A stretch of 64,000 nt of DNA, taken from positions 1-64,000 of the forward strand of contig NZ_QVMJ01000010.1 of assembly GCF_010500955.1 (NCBI RefSeq), written 5' to 3'. Source of the DNA: Bacteroides sp. 519 (GTDB lineage Bacteria; Bacteroidota; Bacteroidia; Bacteroidales; Bacteroidaceae). Below are positions 38,303 through 46,812 of this stretch, piece after piece; within the stretch, counting starts at the first letter, position 1, and the number at the start of each line of letters is the position of its first letter. The notes below the pieces were generated by a model. It did not search any database, was not told the DNA's origin, and was given only the letters and a program-made list of their open reading frames with translations. Made by a program: the position numbers and the translations under genes.

Positions 38303-41155
38303 TTACGATCGCGAAATTTGTAATCCCTTATCCGAAAGCTCCATATCAACAAACCGTGCACATGAATTGGGCGGATTGTTGGTTAGTTCCTCACGGATGC
38401 GGATTGCTGCTTGTGGGTCTTTGGCAATCATATACAAATAACCGCCACCACCTGCACCAGGTAATTTATATCCTAATGTGTAATCTTTAATCCGGTTTAT
38501 AATATCTTCTACAGTAGGAGGATTTGTACCACTATCTAATGCTTTATTCTGTTGCCAGGTTTTATTAATTAATCCTGCAAACTCTTGAAAACTGCCTTTC
38601 AAAATGGCTCCGCTCATATCTAATGCATGGATTTTCATTTCAGCTAACAGACTTAAATGAGCAGATGAATTTAGAAACATGCCGCTTACAATATCTGCCA
38701 GAATACCTTTGGCTGTACGGGTAATGCCTGTATAATATAACAGGTTACACATTTTATATTCGGGTAAGGTAAACAGATAATCGGGTAACCAACGTATTTG
38801 TGGATTCTGTGCAAAACCCGATTCTGATTGTAGCAATTTAACACCATGAAATACTCCACCGTATTGATCTTGCCAGCCACCACCTGTAGTTAACAATTGT
38901 TCCAGAACAAGGGTTCGATGGCAGATTTCATTTTTATCCCATGCTAAACCACAGAAATCATTTATTGCTCCCAATACAGTTGAAGCAAGAATAGAACTGG
39001 TACCCAAACCTGAACCTGCAGGAATTGCTGCCAGCAAGGTAACTTCAATACCTGCACCAAAAGCTTTTAATTGCTCTTTCAGTGATTTAAATTTATTTTT
39101 AGAAAACAATGGTAGGAAACCAGACAAAGCAAGTGCTGCTTTAGGAATAGAGAAAGGAGATCCTACTTTCTTATAATCGGCCAGTTCCTCAAAAGTAGTA
39201 ACCTGTTCCAATGCTCCCATATCTATAGATCGTAAGGTTATTTGATATTCCTTACTGGGCTTAATATATACTTGCAAAGGTGGTTGACCATTTAATTCAA
39301 TAGCCAGGTTTACTACATTTCCTCCACAGAACAGAGAATAAGGAGGGGTGTCTGTCCATCCGCCTGCCAAGTCAATGCGTACCGGACTACGTGCCCATAC
39401 TATCTGATCGTTATATACATTTAAATGAGGGTCACTTTTTTTATTTTTGATTTCACCTAATAAACCTTCTCTGAGCAATTCAAAGGCAGAATTTTCTTCT
39501 GTAATGTATTCCTCTCCTTTTAGTTTCCGGATTCTGCTTCGAAGCATCCGGTTATGAATACGAGTCATAACTGTTGCATCTTCGGCTAGAACGGAAGGGG
39601 TATCAAGATTTAACCGGGTAAATTCTTCGGCAGCATTTGCTAAATCAAGTTGATAAAAAACGCTTTTTTCATAATTCCTGGAAAGTATTTCCCAGTTGTT
39701 TTTACAGAACTTTTCTCTTTGCTGATACAAGCGTACCAGATTGGCTTTTTCAGAAATTTCATCAGCAGACAAACGAGTTGCCTTCATCCATATTTCTTTT
39801 CCCTCTGCCAGTAATGGTTCTGTAACCATCCATTTAAGTACTGTGCCTAATTTTTCTATTAAATCAACCACCGGAAACAATCCGGCAGATTGAATATCTT
39901 TTGTGTTTGAAATACCTGTATCTGTTAATTTAAGATTTCTCTGATGTAGCCATTCTGCAAAAGAGATTTCTAAAAAGGTGGTATTTTCATCATGCAAATC
40001 TCCCCGGAATGCATCATTCATGCCATAGGGCCTTACCACCCACTCGTTTTCATTTATAGGAACAATGTCAATACACACTCCGTTGGGTAATTGGATATTA
40101 AAATTATTCTCGGGTATACCAGTTAGTATGTGGCGCTTTCCTAATTTCCAGTTTTGACCAATAAAACTATTCTCTATCCACAAATTTTCGTTCTCTGCTT
40201 TAAAAGATATTCCGGTTATTGCATTCTGCACAAAGATTGCCGGGTTTGGTTTTATTTTGCGGTGCATTATCTTGTGTTGATCATGCACTCTGTTTTGTAT
40301 GGATAAGGTAGAAGAAATCAACTCAGTACTTGTTCCATAATGGTAGAATTCGCCATCAGTTAATGGTAATATTGCAACTGAAAGTTCATTTAGTTCTTTA
40401 TCAGTAATACGTGGATTGTTTCCAAGCGACAAGCCAAAATCAGAATACAAATCATAGTAATCCGGTACCATGGCATCATTTTTATAAGAATGCTTCTTTA
40501 ATAATTTAACTGCTTTATCACTTAGAAGCCAAATTCCTATATCCATCAAAAATACATGGGTTTTGGTTACAGACTCTAATTCTTCAATTGAGGGTTTCTG
40601 TAACATAAAGTCAAGTTGTTCCGGATTGTTTCTGTCTAAAACAAAAACGCCATGCCTGGTTGCCAACGAAGCTTCAACCCAAAGGCCATAACATACCACA
40701 TCGGCATTGGGTATCGGACTTAAAGGCCGTTCCGAACGAATGTATACATCACCGCTGGCAATCAGTGTATGCAAAGATGCTGGTGCAGCTTTCATTATCC
40801 GTTCGTACAGAGGTAATTGTAAAGAAAGCAAATTCTGATTAAGTTTCTGCCCTCTCTCCCACCGGAATACCGGAATTGGAGTTAATATTTTCCCAGATGG
40901 TGCATAAGCAGGTAAACGCCTACTTTGTCCGCCTGCATGAAGCAATATACGTTTATCGCCCTCAAGCCACTGATCGAACGATTGCTGAGGTGCTAAACAA
41001 CGGTGACACTCGTCTAAAAGCCATGCTGTGCCTCCACCTGAACCAACTTTAGACCCTATTGGGTCTGAAGTACAAAACCATTCTTCCCGGTTTGCATCTT
41101 CTAATTCATAAAAGTAGTTTGTTAAATTAGGTGGCAGCGAAAGTAATTTTTGCAT
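38303..41155 (-). CDS. fkp: Bifunctional L-fucokinase / L-fucose-1-P guanylyltransferase
   Basis: Fkp converts free L-fucose to GDP-fucose, which Bacteroidales use to fucosylate surface polysaccharides and glycoproteins. The 950-residue protein has the N-terminal pyrophosphorylase half (GSGGGTAWLLDE, about 40-55, and AGGQSRRLPAYAPSGK) and the C-terminal GHMP kinase half (SPVRIDLAGGWTDTPPYS near 600, PAGSGLGTSSILAS near 720, PGAGGGGYLYMIA near 915). I start at 41155 (MQKLLSLPPN), the usual Fkp N-terminus; the frame from 41194 would overlap the stop of the upstream gene. The chain appears intact. Confidence 0.95.
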   Translation of the reverse strand: MQKLLSLPPNLTNYFYELEDANREEWFCTSDPIGSKVGSGGGTAWLLDECHRCLAPQQSFDQWLEGDKRILLHAGGQSRRLPAYAPSGKILTPIPVFRWERGQKLNQNLLSLQLPLYERIMKAAPASLHTLIASGDVYIRSERPLSPIPNADVVCYGLWVEASLATRHGVFVLDRNNPEQLDFMLQKPSIEELESVTKTHVFLMDIGIWLLSDKAVKLLKKHSYKNDAMVPDYYDLYSDFGLSLGNNPRITDKELNELSVAILPLTDGEFYHYGTSTELISSTLSIQNRVHDQHKIMHRKIKPNPAIFVQNAITGISFKAENENLWIENSFIGQNWKLGKRHILTGIPENNFNIQLPNGVCIDIVPINENEWVVRPYGMNDAFRGDLHDENTTFLEISFAEWLHQRNLKLTDTGISNTKDIQSAGLFPVVDLIEKLGTVLKWMVTEPLLAEGKEIWMKATRLSADEISEKANLVRLYQQREKFCKNNWEILSRNYEKSVFYQLDLANAAEEFTRLNLDTPSVLAEDATVMTRIHNRMLRSRIRKLKGEEYITEENSAFELLREGLLGEIKNKKSDPHLNVYNDQIVWARSPVRIDLAGGWTDTPPYSLFCGGNVVNLAIELNGQPPLQVYIKPSKEYQITLRSIDMGALEQVTTFEELADYKKVGSPFSIPKAALALSGFLPLFSKNKFKSLKEQLKAFGAGIEVTLLAAIPAGSGLGTSSILASTVLGAINDFCGLAWDKNEICHRTLVLEQLLTTGGGWQDQYGGVFHGVKLLQSESGFAQNPQIRWLPDYLFTLPEYKMCNLLYYTGITRTAKGILADIVSGMFLNSSAHLSLLAEMKIHALDMSGAILKGSFQEFAGLINKTWQQNKALDSGTNPPTVEDIINRIKDYTLGYKLPGAGGGGYLYMIAKDPQAAIRIREELTNNPPNSCARFVDMELSDKGLQISRS

Positions 41156-41193
41156 ATTGAATTTTGGGTGATGAGTTGTGAGTGATGAATACA

Positions 41194-41760
41194 TTATTCA
41201 TCAATTATTTCGGCATCTACAATATCGGTAATTGCAGGATTTTGAGGTTTATTATTCAGGAAGCGGAAATAATTAAGTAATTCCGAACCTGCATACACAA
41301 TTGCCGTAGCTCCTATTATTATAAAAATTGTTTCCTGAGATTCGCGTGGACTAAACAAAATAAGTAAAGCTGCAATCAGGATTAATACCGGAGTAATAAA
41401 AAAGGCTACTGGCACATTGGTCCATTTACGGGTCATTATTAAAGTGTACAATTGATGTATGCCTCCAAGCAATAAAATAAAGCCAAGAACATACATTAAT
41501 ATATTAATAAAGAATCCCGGATTAATAACCAACCACAAACCAAAAAGGAAACTACCAATCGCCTCAATGGGGAAACGGCTTTTTGCAGTTTTACCTTTAG
41601 AAGCAAAATATCCGATTATACCTATTAAACCTGGAATTATAAATAAAATACCAATTGTCATAACCAGATAGTCGGCAGCAACGCCTGGCCATATAACTAC
41701 CACTAAACCTATGATTAGAGCAAATATGGAACGGATTACAGGATAATTTATTGACTTCAT
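41194..41760 (-). CDS. DUF308 / HdeD-like membrane protein
   Basis: This 188-residue inner membrane protein has six membrane segments in three pairs, the layout of HdeD/DUF308 proteins linked to acid resistance in enterobacteria. Repeated phrases such as IGLVVVIWPGVAADYLVMTIG and GLWLVINPGFFINILMYVLG mark the family repeat. It ends 38 bp before fkp on the same strand and may be co-transcribed. The function here is unknown. Confidence 0.85.
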   Translation of the reverse strand: MKSINYPVIRSIFALIIGLVVVIWPGVAADYLVMTIGILFIIPGLIGIIGYFASKGKTAKSRFPIEAIGSFLFGLWLVINPGFFINILMYVLGFILLLGGIHQLYTLIMTRKWTNVPVAFFITPVLILIAALLILFSPRESQETIFIIIGATAIVYAGSELLNYFRFLNNKPQNPAITDIVDAEIIDE

Positions 41761-41823
41761 ACTATTTAATTTTTAATAGAGTTTTCCTTTATGCGAATAT
41801 ACACTTTTAAGTAATATAATTGT

Positions 41824-43725
41824 TTATAATGCAAACAAATTCTGATCGTTTATTATATTCTTACCTTCGGGAGTATATAAAAATTCCAAACGTTCCTTGT
41901 AACGTTCTTCTATTTTTCCACGAACCATTTTCAGAGAAGAATTGAGAAGTTGATTTTGTTCGGTAAAAGGTTCAGGCAAAACAGCAATAGCAGCAGGAAG
42001 CCAACGTTCAGGATATTCTCCGGCATATACCCCATTACTTTTATAGCGATTAATAACCTCTTGAATTTTCTTGAGTGCCAGTTCTTTTGCTTCACGCGTA
42101 CTCCAATCTATTCCCGGTTTAATACGTTCTACATAGCGTTTTAATGCTTCTTTATCCGGAACAACCAATGCAACAGTATATGGATCCTGATTATTGTACA
42201 ACATCATCTGTTCCAGGTATTTAGATTTATCGCAAATACCTTCTTCAATACCTTCAGGACTATATTTTTCACCATCATTACTGATAAGTAAACTTTTAAA
42301 CCGTCCAAGAACATATAGAAAACCATCTTTATCCATATATCCCATATCACCTGTATGTAACCATCCGTTGCGAATTGTTTCGGCTGTGGCTTCTGGGTTT
42401 TTCCAATAACCAAGCATCACATTTTCGCCTTTAACAACAATTTCTCCTTTTTCTCCCAGTGGTAACTCATTACCATCTCCATCTAAAATTTTCAAATCCA
42501 GATTTGCTACTAAGGTTCCGGACGATCCTAGTTTGTGTTTTTTTAATGAGTTAGAAGAGATAACCGGTGTTGCTTCCGAAAGGCCATATCCTTGAAACAT
42601 TGGCATTCCAATTGCATAGAAAAAACGTTGCAATTCTATATCCAGCAAAGCACCTCCGCCAATAAAGAACTTTAATTTGCCTCCTAAAGCCTCTCGTACA
42701 CGCGAAAACATCAATTTATCATAAATTGCCAATAATAGTTTTTTATGAATTTGCGTAACTCCACCTTTATTATAACCTTCTTTATTGTATTCATAAGCTA
42801 TTTTCAATGCATGTTTAAAAAGCTTTTCGGTACTTTTTCCTTTTTTCCGAATTGTATTTTCTATGTTTTTCCGAAAACTTTTAGCCAAAGCCGGAACACT
42901 CATTATTACTGTTGGCTTGAATTCATTGATATTTAAAGGGATATTTTTAAGAGACTCTATTGGTGTTTTCCCTATTTGTACAGTAGCAACATTGGCTCCG
43001 TATGCCATAAAAGAATAAAACCCGGCAACATGCCCAAAACAATGATCGAGTGGAATAATTATCAGGTTACTATCCTGAGGAGTTATTTTAATTAAAGACA
43101 TAGACTGCTCTACATTAGCAGTATAATTCCGGTGAGAGAGCATAATTCCTTTAGGGTCGGCTGTTGTTCCTGATGTATAGGAAATATTAGCCATATCATC
43201 ACCTTTTATAGATTTGCTTCGTTTAATAAGTTCTTTATGATTTGCCTTCAGATATTGGTCACCTTCTTTTAATATATTTTCAAGAGGAATTTCTTTGCTG
43301 CTATCATAAGCATCCAATTCATCAAAAACAATAATTTTTTCTATTAAAGGCAGATCGTTAATAATGGTACGAATCTTTTTTAGATGTGCTCCGGAAACCA
43401 TTATATATTTGGATTCAGAATGCCTTAAACGAAACAATAAATCGTTGCTTTCTTCCAATTTAACTGATAAAGGAACATTTACAGCACCTGTATAAAGAAT
43501 TCCTAATTCCCCAATAATCCAATCATTTCTACCCTCCGAAAGAAGTGCTATCTTATCGCCGAATTGAACACCCATACTAAGTAACCCTGCTGCTAACCGG
43601 TATACCTGTTTCTGTGTTTCTTTATAGGTTATGGGTTCAAACTTGTTGGTTTTCTTTTCCCACAAAAAGGTATTATTAGCATATTTTTGAACACTGCTTT
43701 CAAATAAATCAATAATTGTTTTCAT
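41824..43725 (-). CDS. Long-chain acyl-CoA synthetase (AMP-binding)
   Basis: This 633-residue enzyme of the acyl-adenylate family activates fatty acids with ATP and CoA. The P-loop-like motif YTSGTTADPKGIMLSH lies near residue 185, GYGLSEATPV near 388, LHTGDMGYMDKDGFLYVLGR near 462 and the catalytic C-terminal lysine region near 600. It is of the FadD15/ACSBG-like length class found in Bacteroidetes. A TAAATTTG word on the minus strand (43759-43766) is a possible -7 element. It may recycle membrane fatty acids. Confidence 0.93.
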   Translation of the reverse strand: MKTIIDLFESSVQKYANNTFLWEKKTNKFEPITYKETQKQVYRLAAGLLSMGVQFGDKIALLSEGRNDWIIGELGILYTGAVNVPLSVKLEESNDLLFRLRHSESKYIMVSGAHLKKIRTIINDLPLIEKIIVFDELDAYDSSKEIPLENILKEGDQYLKANHKELIKRSKSIKGDDMANISYTSGTTADPKGIMLSHRNYTANVEQSMSLIKITPQDSNLIIIPLDHCFGHVAGFYSFMAYGANVATVQIGKTPIESLKNIPLNINEFKPTVIMSVPALAKSFRKNIENTIRKKGKSTEKLFKHALKIAYEYNKEGYNKGGVTQIHKKLLLAIYDKLMFSRVREALGGKLKFFIGGGALLDIELQRFFYAIGMPMFQGYGLSEATPVISSNSLKKHKLGSSGTLVANLDLKILDGDGNELPLGEKGEIVVKGENVMLGYWKNPEATAETIRNGWLHTGDMGYMDKDGFLYVLGRFKSLLISNDGEKYSPEGIEEGICDKSKYLEQMMLYNNQDPYTVALVVPDKEALKRYVERIKPGIDWSTREAKELALKKIQEVINRYKSNGVYAGEYPERWLPAAIAVLPEPFTEQNQLLNSSLKMVRGKIEERYKERLEFLYTPEGKNIINDQNLFAL

Positions 43726-43916
43726 ATATATTAAAATCTAATTAGAATGCAAATGGTACAAATTTACAAAGAAATAACTTACTTTGATATATAATGGTTC
43801 ATATTCCACCAAAACATCAAATATTCCACATAATACACCAAAAAAAACTCCTTAATGTTTCTTGTATGACATACATTTACCACAAATTAAATCTCTCAAT
43901 AGAAATATTTATATTT

Positions 43917-46232
43917 ATGAAACACTTTCTTTTTTCACTTTTCGTTTTTTTTATAGTTTCGAACATACATGCACAAAATGACACTCTTTATGTTGCACGT
44001 GACGGAACTGGACTTTATCGTAACATACACGAAGCTATTGATGCTCTACAGCATGCCGACAGGCTACCAGAAGTTATTTATATTAAAAAAGGTACATACA
44101 AAGAAAAGTTTATAATTCCTTCTTATATCCAAAACATACAAATTGTTGGAGAAGACACCGAAGAAACCATCATTACCTACGACGACCATGCACGTATAAA
44201 TGAAATGGGGACTTTTCTTACATACACACTAAAAGTACAGGGTAATAACATCACTTTTAAAAACCTGACAATAGAAAATAACGCAGCCCAATTAGGACAG
44301 GCGGTTGCTTTACATACCGAAGGTGATAAACTTGTTTTCTTGAATTGTCGGTTATTAGGTAACCAGGATACAGTATTCACTGATACAAACGGTGCCCAAT
44401 TATATTTTTTCAATTGTTATATTGAAGGTACTACCGATTTTATATTCGGACCAGCCACAGCTATATTCGAGGATTGTGAAATACATAGTAAACGGAATTC
44501 ATATATAACTGCGGCCTCTACCCCAGCAGACATTAAATTTGGATATGTGTTTATTAATTGTACATTAACAGCTTCGCCTGCTATTAAGAAAGTTTATCTG
44601 GGAAGACCGTGGAGAGATTTTGCAGCCACAACTTTTATTCATTGCAATCTGGGAAATCATATTGTACCCGAAGGATGGCACAACTGGAAGAAACCCGAAC
44701 GCGAAAAAACAGCAAGATATGCCGAATATAACAACACAGGAAATTCCGATATTAGCAATAGAGTTAGCTGGTCTAAACAGTTAACTGCTGCAGAAGCTGC
44801 CCAATACACACCCGAAACTATTTTTGGAGTAGAGGATAAATGGTGGCAACTAACACCAGCTTTTCCGGGTGCCGAAGGTTTCGGGCGCTATACAACCGGT
44901 GGTCGTGGAGGTGTTGTATATCATGTTACTAATCTGAACGACAGTGGGCTGGGTTCTCTTCGCGAAGGCATTTTACTAAATGGGCCTCGCACCATTGTTT
45001 TTGATGTATCGGGTACAATTGACCTTGATTCAAATCTGGTTATTGAAAATGGTGATCTTACCATAGCCGGCCAAACAGCTCCCGGAGACGGAATTTGTCT
45101 TAAAGATCATTCATTTATTATTCATGCAGATAATGTTATTGTTCGTTTTATCCGTTGTCGTTTAGGCGATGAACAAAAAGCAGAGCAAGACGCTATGGAA
45201 GGAAAAAGGGCAAAAAATATAATAATAGATCACTGTTCTATGAGTTGGAGTACAGACGAGTGTGCCTCTTTCTATGATAATAGTAATATGACATTGCAAT
45301 GGTGTATTATCAGCGAAAGCCTCAATAAATCTGTTCACAGAAAAGGGAATCATGGTTATGGAGCAATCTGGGGTGGACAGAAAGCTAGTTTCCACCATAA
45401 TTTAATGGTGCATCATTCCAGCCGCACCCCACGGTTATGCGGCAGCCGGTACACTGGTGAACCTGAAAAAGAAATAGTAGACATCAGAAACAATGTGTTT
45501 TACAACTGGGGACCTACCAACGGAGGATATGCGGGCGAAGGCGGAAGCTATAATTTTGTGAATAACTATTATAAACCTGGCCCATCAACTGCTACAAATA
45601 GGAAGATAACACACCGTATTTTTTCGCCCAATGCCGACGATGGGTTATATCGGAACAAACCCGGAACCTGGGGAACTTTTTATGTGAATGGTAACTATTT
45701 CGATGACTCTTGTCCACAGATTCGGGCAATACCTCAAGTAGTTAATGAAATAGCAACTACCAACAAAGATAATTGGAATGGCATACACCCCAATGAAAAA
45801 CCGGATTATTCTTTACCTGCTCAAGGTATCAAATCGGATTTTGAATTTAATGTTGCAAAAGTAAGTACTCATACAGCCGAAAACGCATATAATAAAGTGC
45901 TGAATTTAGCTGGTGCCAGTTTGCACCAGGATGATATTGATATACGTGTTACAAAGGAAACTTTAAAAGGAAACTACACTTACGAAGGAACTTACAGCAC
46001 CAATGGCATAATTGATAGTCCTTCAAATTGTGAAGGCTACATTGAATATAAGTCTGTTCCAAAACCTGTTGATAGTGATAATGATGGAATTCCTGATGTG
46101 TGGGCATCAACGTTTTTACCTCAAGGAAAAACATATAGGGATATTGATTCTTACAGCGGATATAGTTATCTGGAACTATACCTCAATAGTTTGGTAGAGG
46201 GTATAATGAAGGCTGGATTGGAGGATATTTAA
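43917..46232 (+). CDS. Secreted pectinesterase (CE8) - pectate lyase (PL1) fusion
   Basis: This 771-residue two-enzyme protein has a signal peptide (about 1-20). Residues about 22-305 form a CE8 pectin methylesterase with Asp151 (GNQDTVFTD), Asp174 (GTTDFIFGPA) and Arg230 (YLGRPWR) at the active site. Residues about 312-760 form a PL1-type pectate lyase (AFPGAEGFGRYTTGGRGG, IIIDHCSMSWSTDE, HHNLMVHHSSRTPR). The esterase exposes de-esterified galacturonan that the lyase then cuts, so the fusion couples successive steps. I start at 43917, where the signal peptide begins. There is no SusCD pair or regulator nearby. Confidence 0.92.
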   Translation: MKHFLFSLFVFFIVSNIHAQNDTLYVARDGTGLYRNIHEAIDALQHADRLPEVIYIKKGTYKEKFIIPSYIQNIQIVGEDTEETIITYDDHARINEMGTFLTYTLKVQGNNITFKNLTIENNAAQLGQAVALHTEGDKLVFLNCRLLGNQDTVFTDTNGAQLYFFNCYIEGTTDFIFGPATAIFEDCEIHSKRNSYITAASTPADIKFGYVFINCTLTASPAIKKVYLGRPWRDFAATTFIHCNLGNHIVPEGWHNWKKPEREKTARYAEYNNTGNSDISNRVSWSKQLTAAEAAQYTPETIFGVEDKWWQLTPAFPGAEGFGRYTTGGRGGVVYHVTNLNDSGLGSLREGILLNGPRTIVFDVSGTIDLDSNLVIENGDLTIAGQTAPGDGICLKDHSFIIHADNVIVRFIRCRLGDEQKAEQDAMEGKRAKNIIIDHCSMSWSTDECASFYDNSNMTLQWCIISESLNKSVHRKGNHGYGAIWGGQKASFHHNLMVHHSSRTPRLCGSRYTGEPEKEIVDIRNNVFYNWGPTNGGYAGEGGSYNFVNNYYKPGPSTATNRKITHRIFSPNADDGLYRNKPGTWGTFYVNGNYFDDSCPQIRAIPQVVNEIATTNKDNWNGIHPNEKPDYSLPAQGIKSDFEFNVAKVSTHTAENAYNKVLNLAGASLHQDDIDIRVTKETLKGNYTYEGTYSTNGIIDSPSNCEGYIEYKSVPKPVDSDNDGIPDVWASTFLPQGKTYRDIDSYSGYSYLELYLNSLVEGIMKAGLEDI

Positions 46233-46359
46233 TATCACATAAGTGAGAAAAAAGTGCCACACTGATGAGAAAAAAGTACCACACCTGTGGTACAAAAGTG
46301 CCACAGGTGTGGTACTAAAGTATCTTAGCTGTGATACTTTTGTACCACCAGCGTGATAC
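46232..46359. repeat. Dyad array D: 22-bp tandem units built on GTACCAC-N4-GTGGTAC
   Basis: Six 18-bp dyads are centred at 46240.5, 262.5, 284.5, 306.5, 328.5 and 350.5, an exact 22-bp period. The best unit is GTACCACACCTGTGGTAC (46276-46293); others vary to GTGCCAC or GTATC/GATAC, often with matched changes. Four-base spacers are AAAA, TAAA or TTTT-like. The array begins at the stop codon of the pectinase gene. The rest of the gap to 46524 shows no feature. Confidence 0.87.
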
Positions 46360-46523
46360 TTTTTTCTCAAGCTCAAAAAAACAGTGGTACTGTAATTTAT
46401 TGATTTTCAGATATGATTTTACTCTCGTTTTTACTTTCTTCCTTTCATATATTCGCATATTCACTTTATTTGTATGAATGAACTAATAAAATTCACTTTT
46501 ATTAGTTTTTCTAATCTTTTTAT

Positions 46524-46531
46524 TATCTTTG
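46524..46531 (+). promoter_or_regulatory. -7 element of the rtcB-prfH transcript
   Basis: TATCTTTG fits TAnnTTTG exactly. The -33 region is poor (TTAG at 46502). The transcript would start near 46538, giving a leader of about 275 bases before the rtcB start at 46813. Confidence 0.55.
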
Positions 46532-46537
46532 CTCCGA

Positions 46538-46812
46538 AATTTAAGTTTATTAACCCTTAAAACTAAAGAAAGGGTATAATTATGTTGGAGAAATTATAAT
46601 ATCAAGACGGGGACTAAGCCGGCTCATCGGGATGAAGAGCCTTTGCAACTCATGTTCTATTACCTATCAATTATAACGGCTGCTATTTGATAACAGTTGA
46701 TTAGTCCTGTACACACAATCTATTTTCTTATTTAACAATGTTGATACATTGAAGTGGTATGTTATATCCCACTATCAAAGGTATCCAACATCTTTTTCCT
46801 TTATTTATAATT
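46538..46812 (+). ncRNA. Long structured 5' leader of rtcB-prfH with tRNA-like core
   Basis: Visible helices: ACCCTT/AAGGGT (46552-46575); TATAATT (46575-46581) with AATTATA at 46592-46598 or a second copy at 46669-46675; GGACTAA (46611-46617) with TTAGTCC (46701-46707), a 7-bp closing stem. Inside that stem are GGCTC/GAGCC (46621-46641, 11-base loop with GGG) and a 17-base arm (46680-46696) with 5-bp stem, one mismatch and a 7-base loop. Near the start codon CAATG/CATTG (46736-46751) competes with TTGAT/ATCAA plus AGTGG/CCACT (46741-46778). No reading frame accounts for it. It could be a riboswitch, a processed small RNA or an RNA-ligase substrate mimic. Confidence 0.5.

Noticed and set aside
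46601..46710. Genuine tRNA gene or confident SAM-I riboswitch in the rtcB leader
   Set aside because: No T-loop consensus, no 5-bp anticodon arm with a 7-base loop and a 4-base gap before the 3' closing strand rule out a normal tRNA. SAM-I-like words are present but the required P1 and P3 helices are not clear, and the downstream gene is not in methionine metabolism.
46759..46812. N-terminal extension of RtcB
   Set aside because: It lies in the structured leader (overlapping the hairpin at 46741-46778) and adds hydrophobic residues not typical of RtcB.
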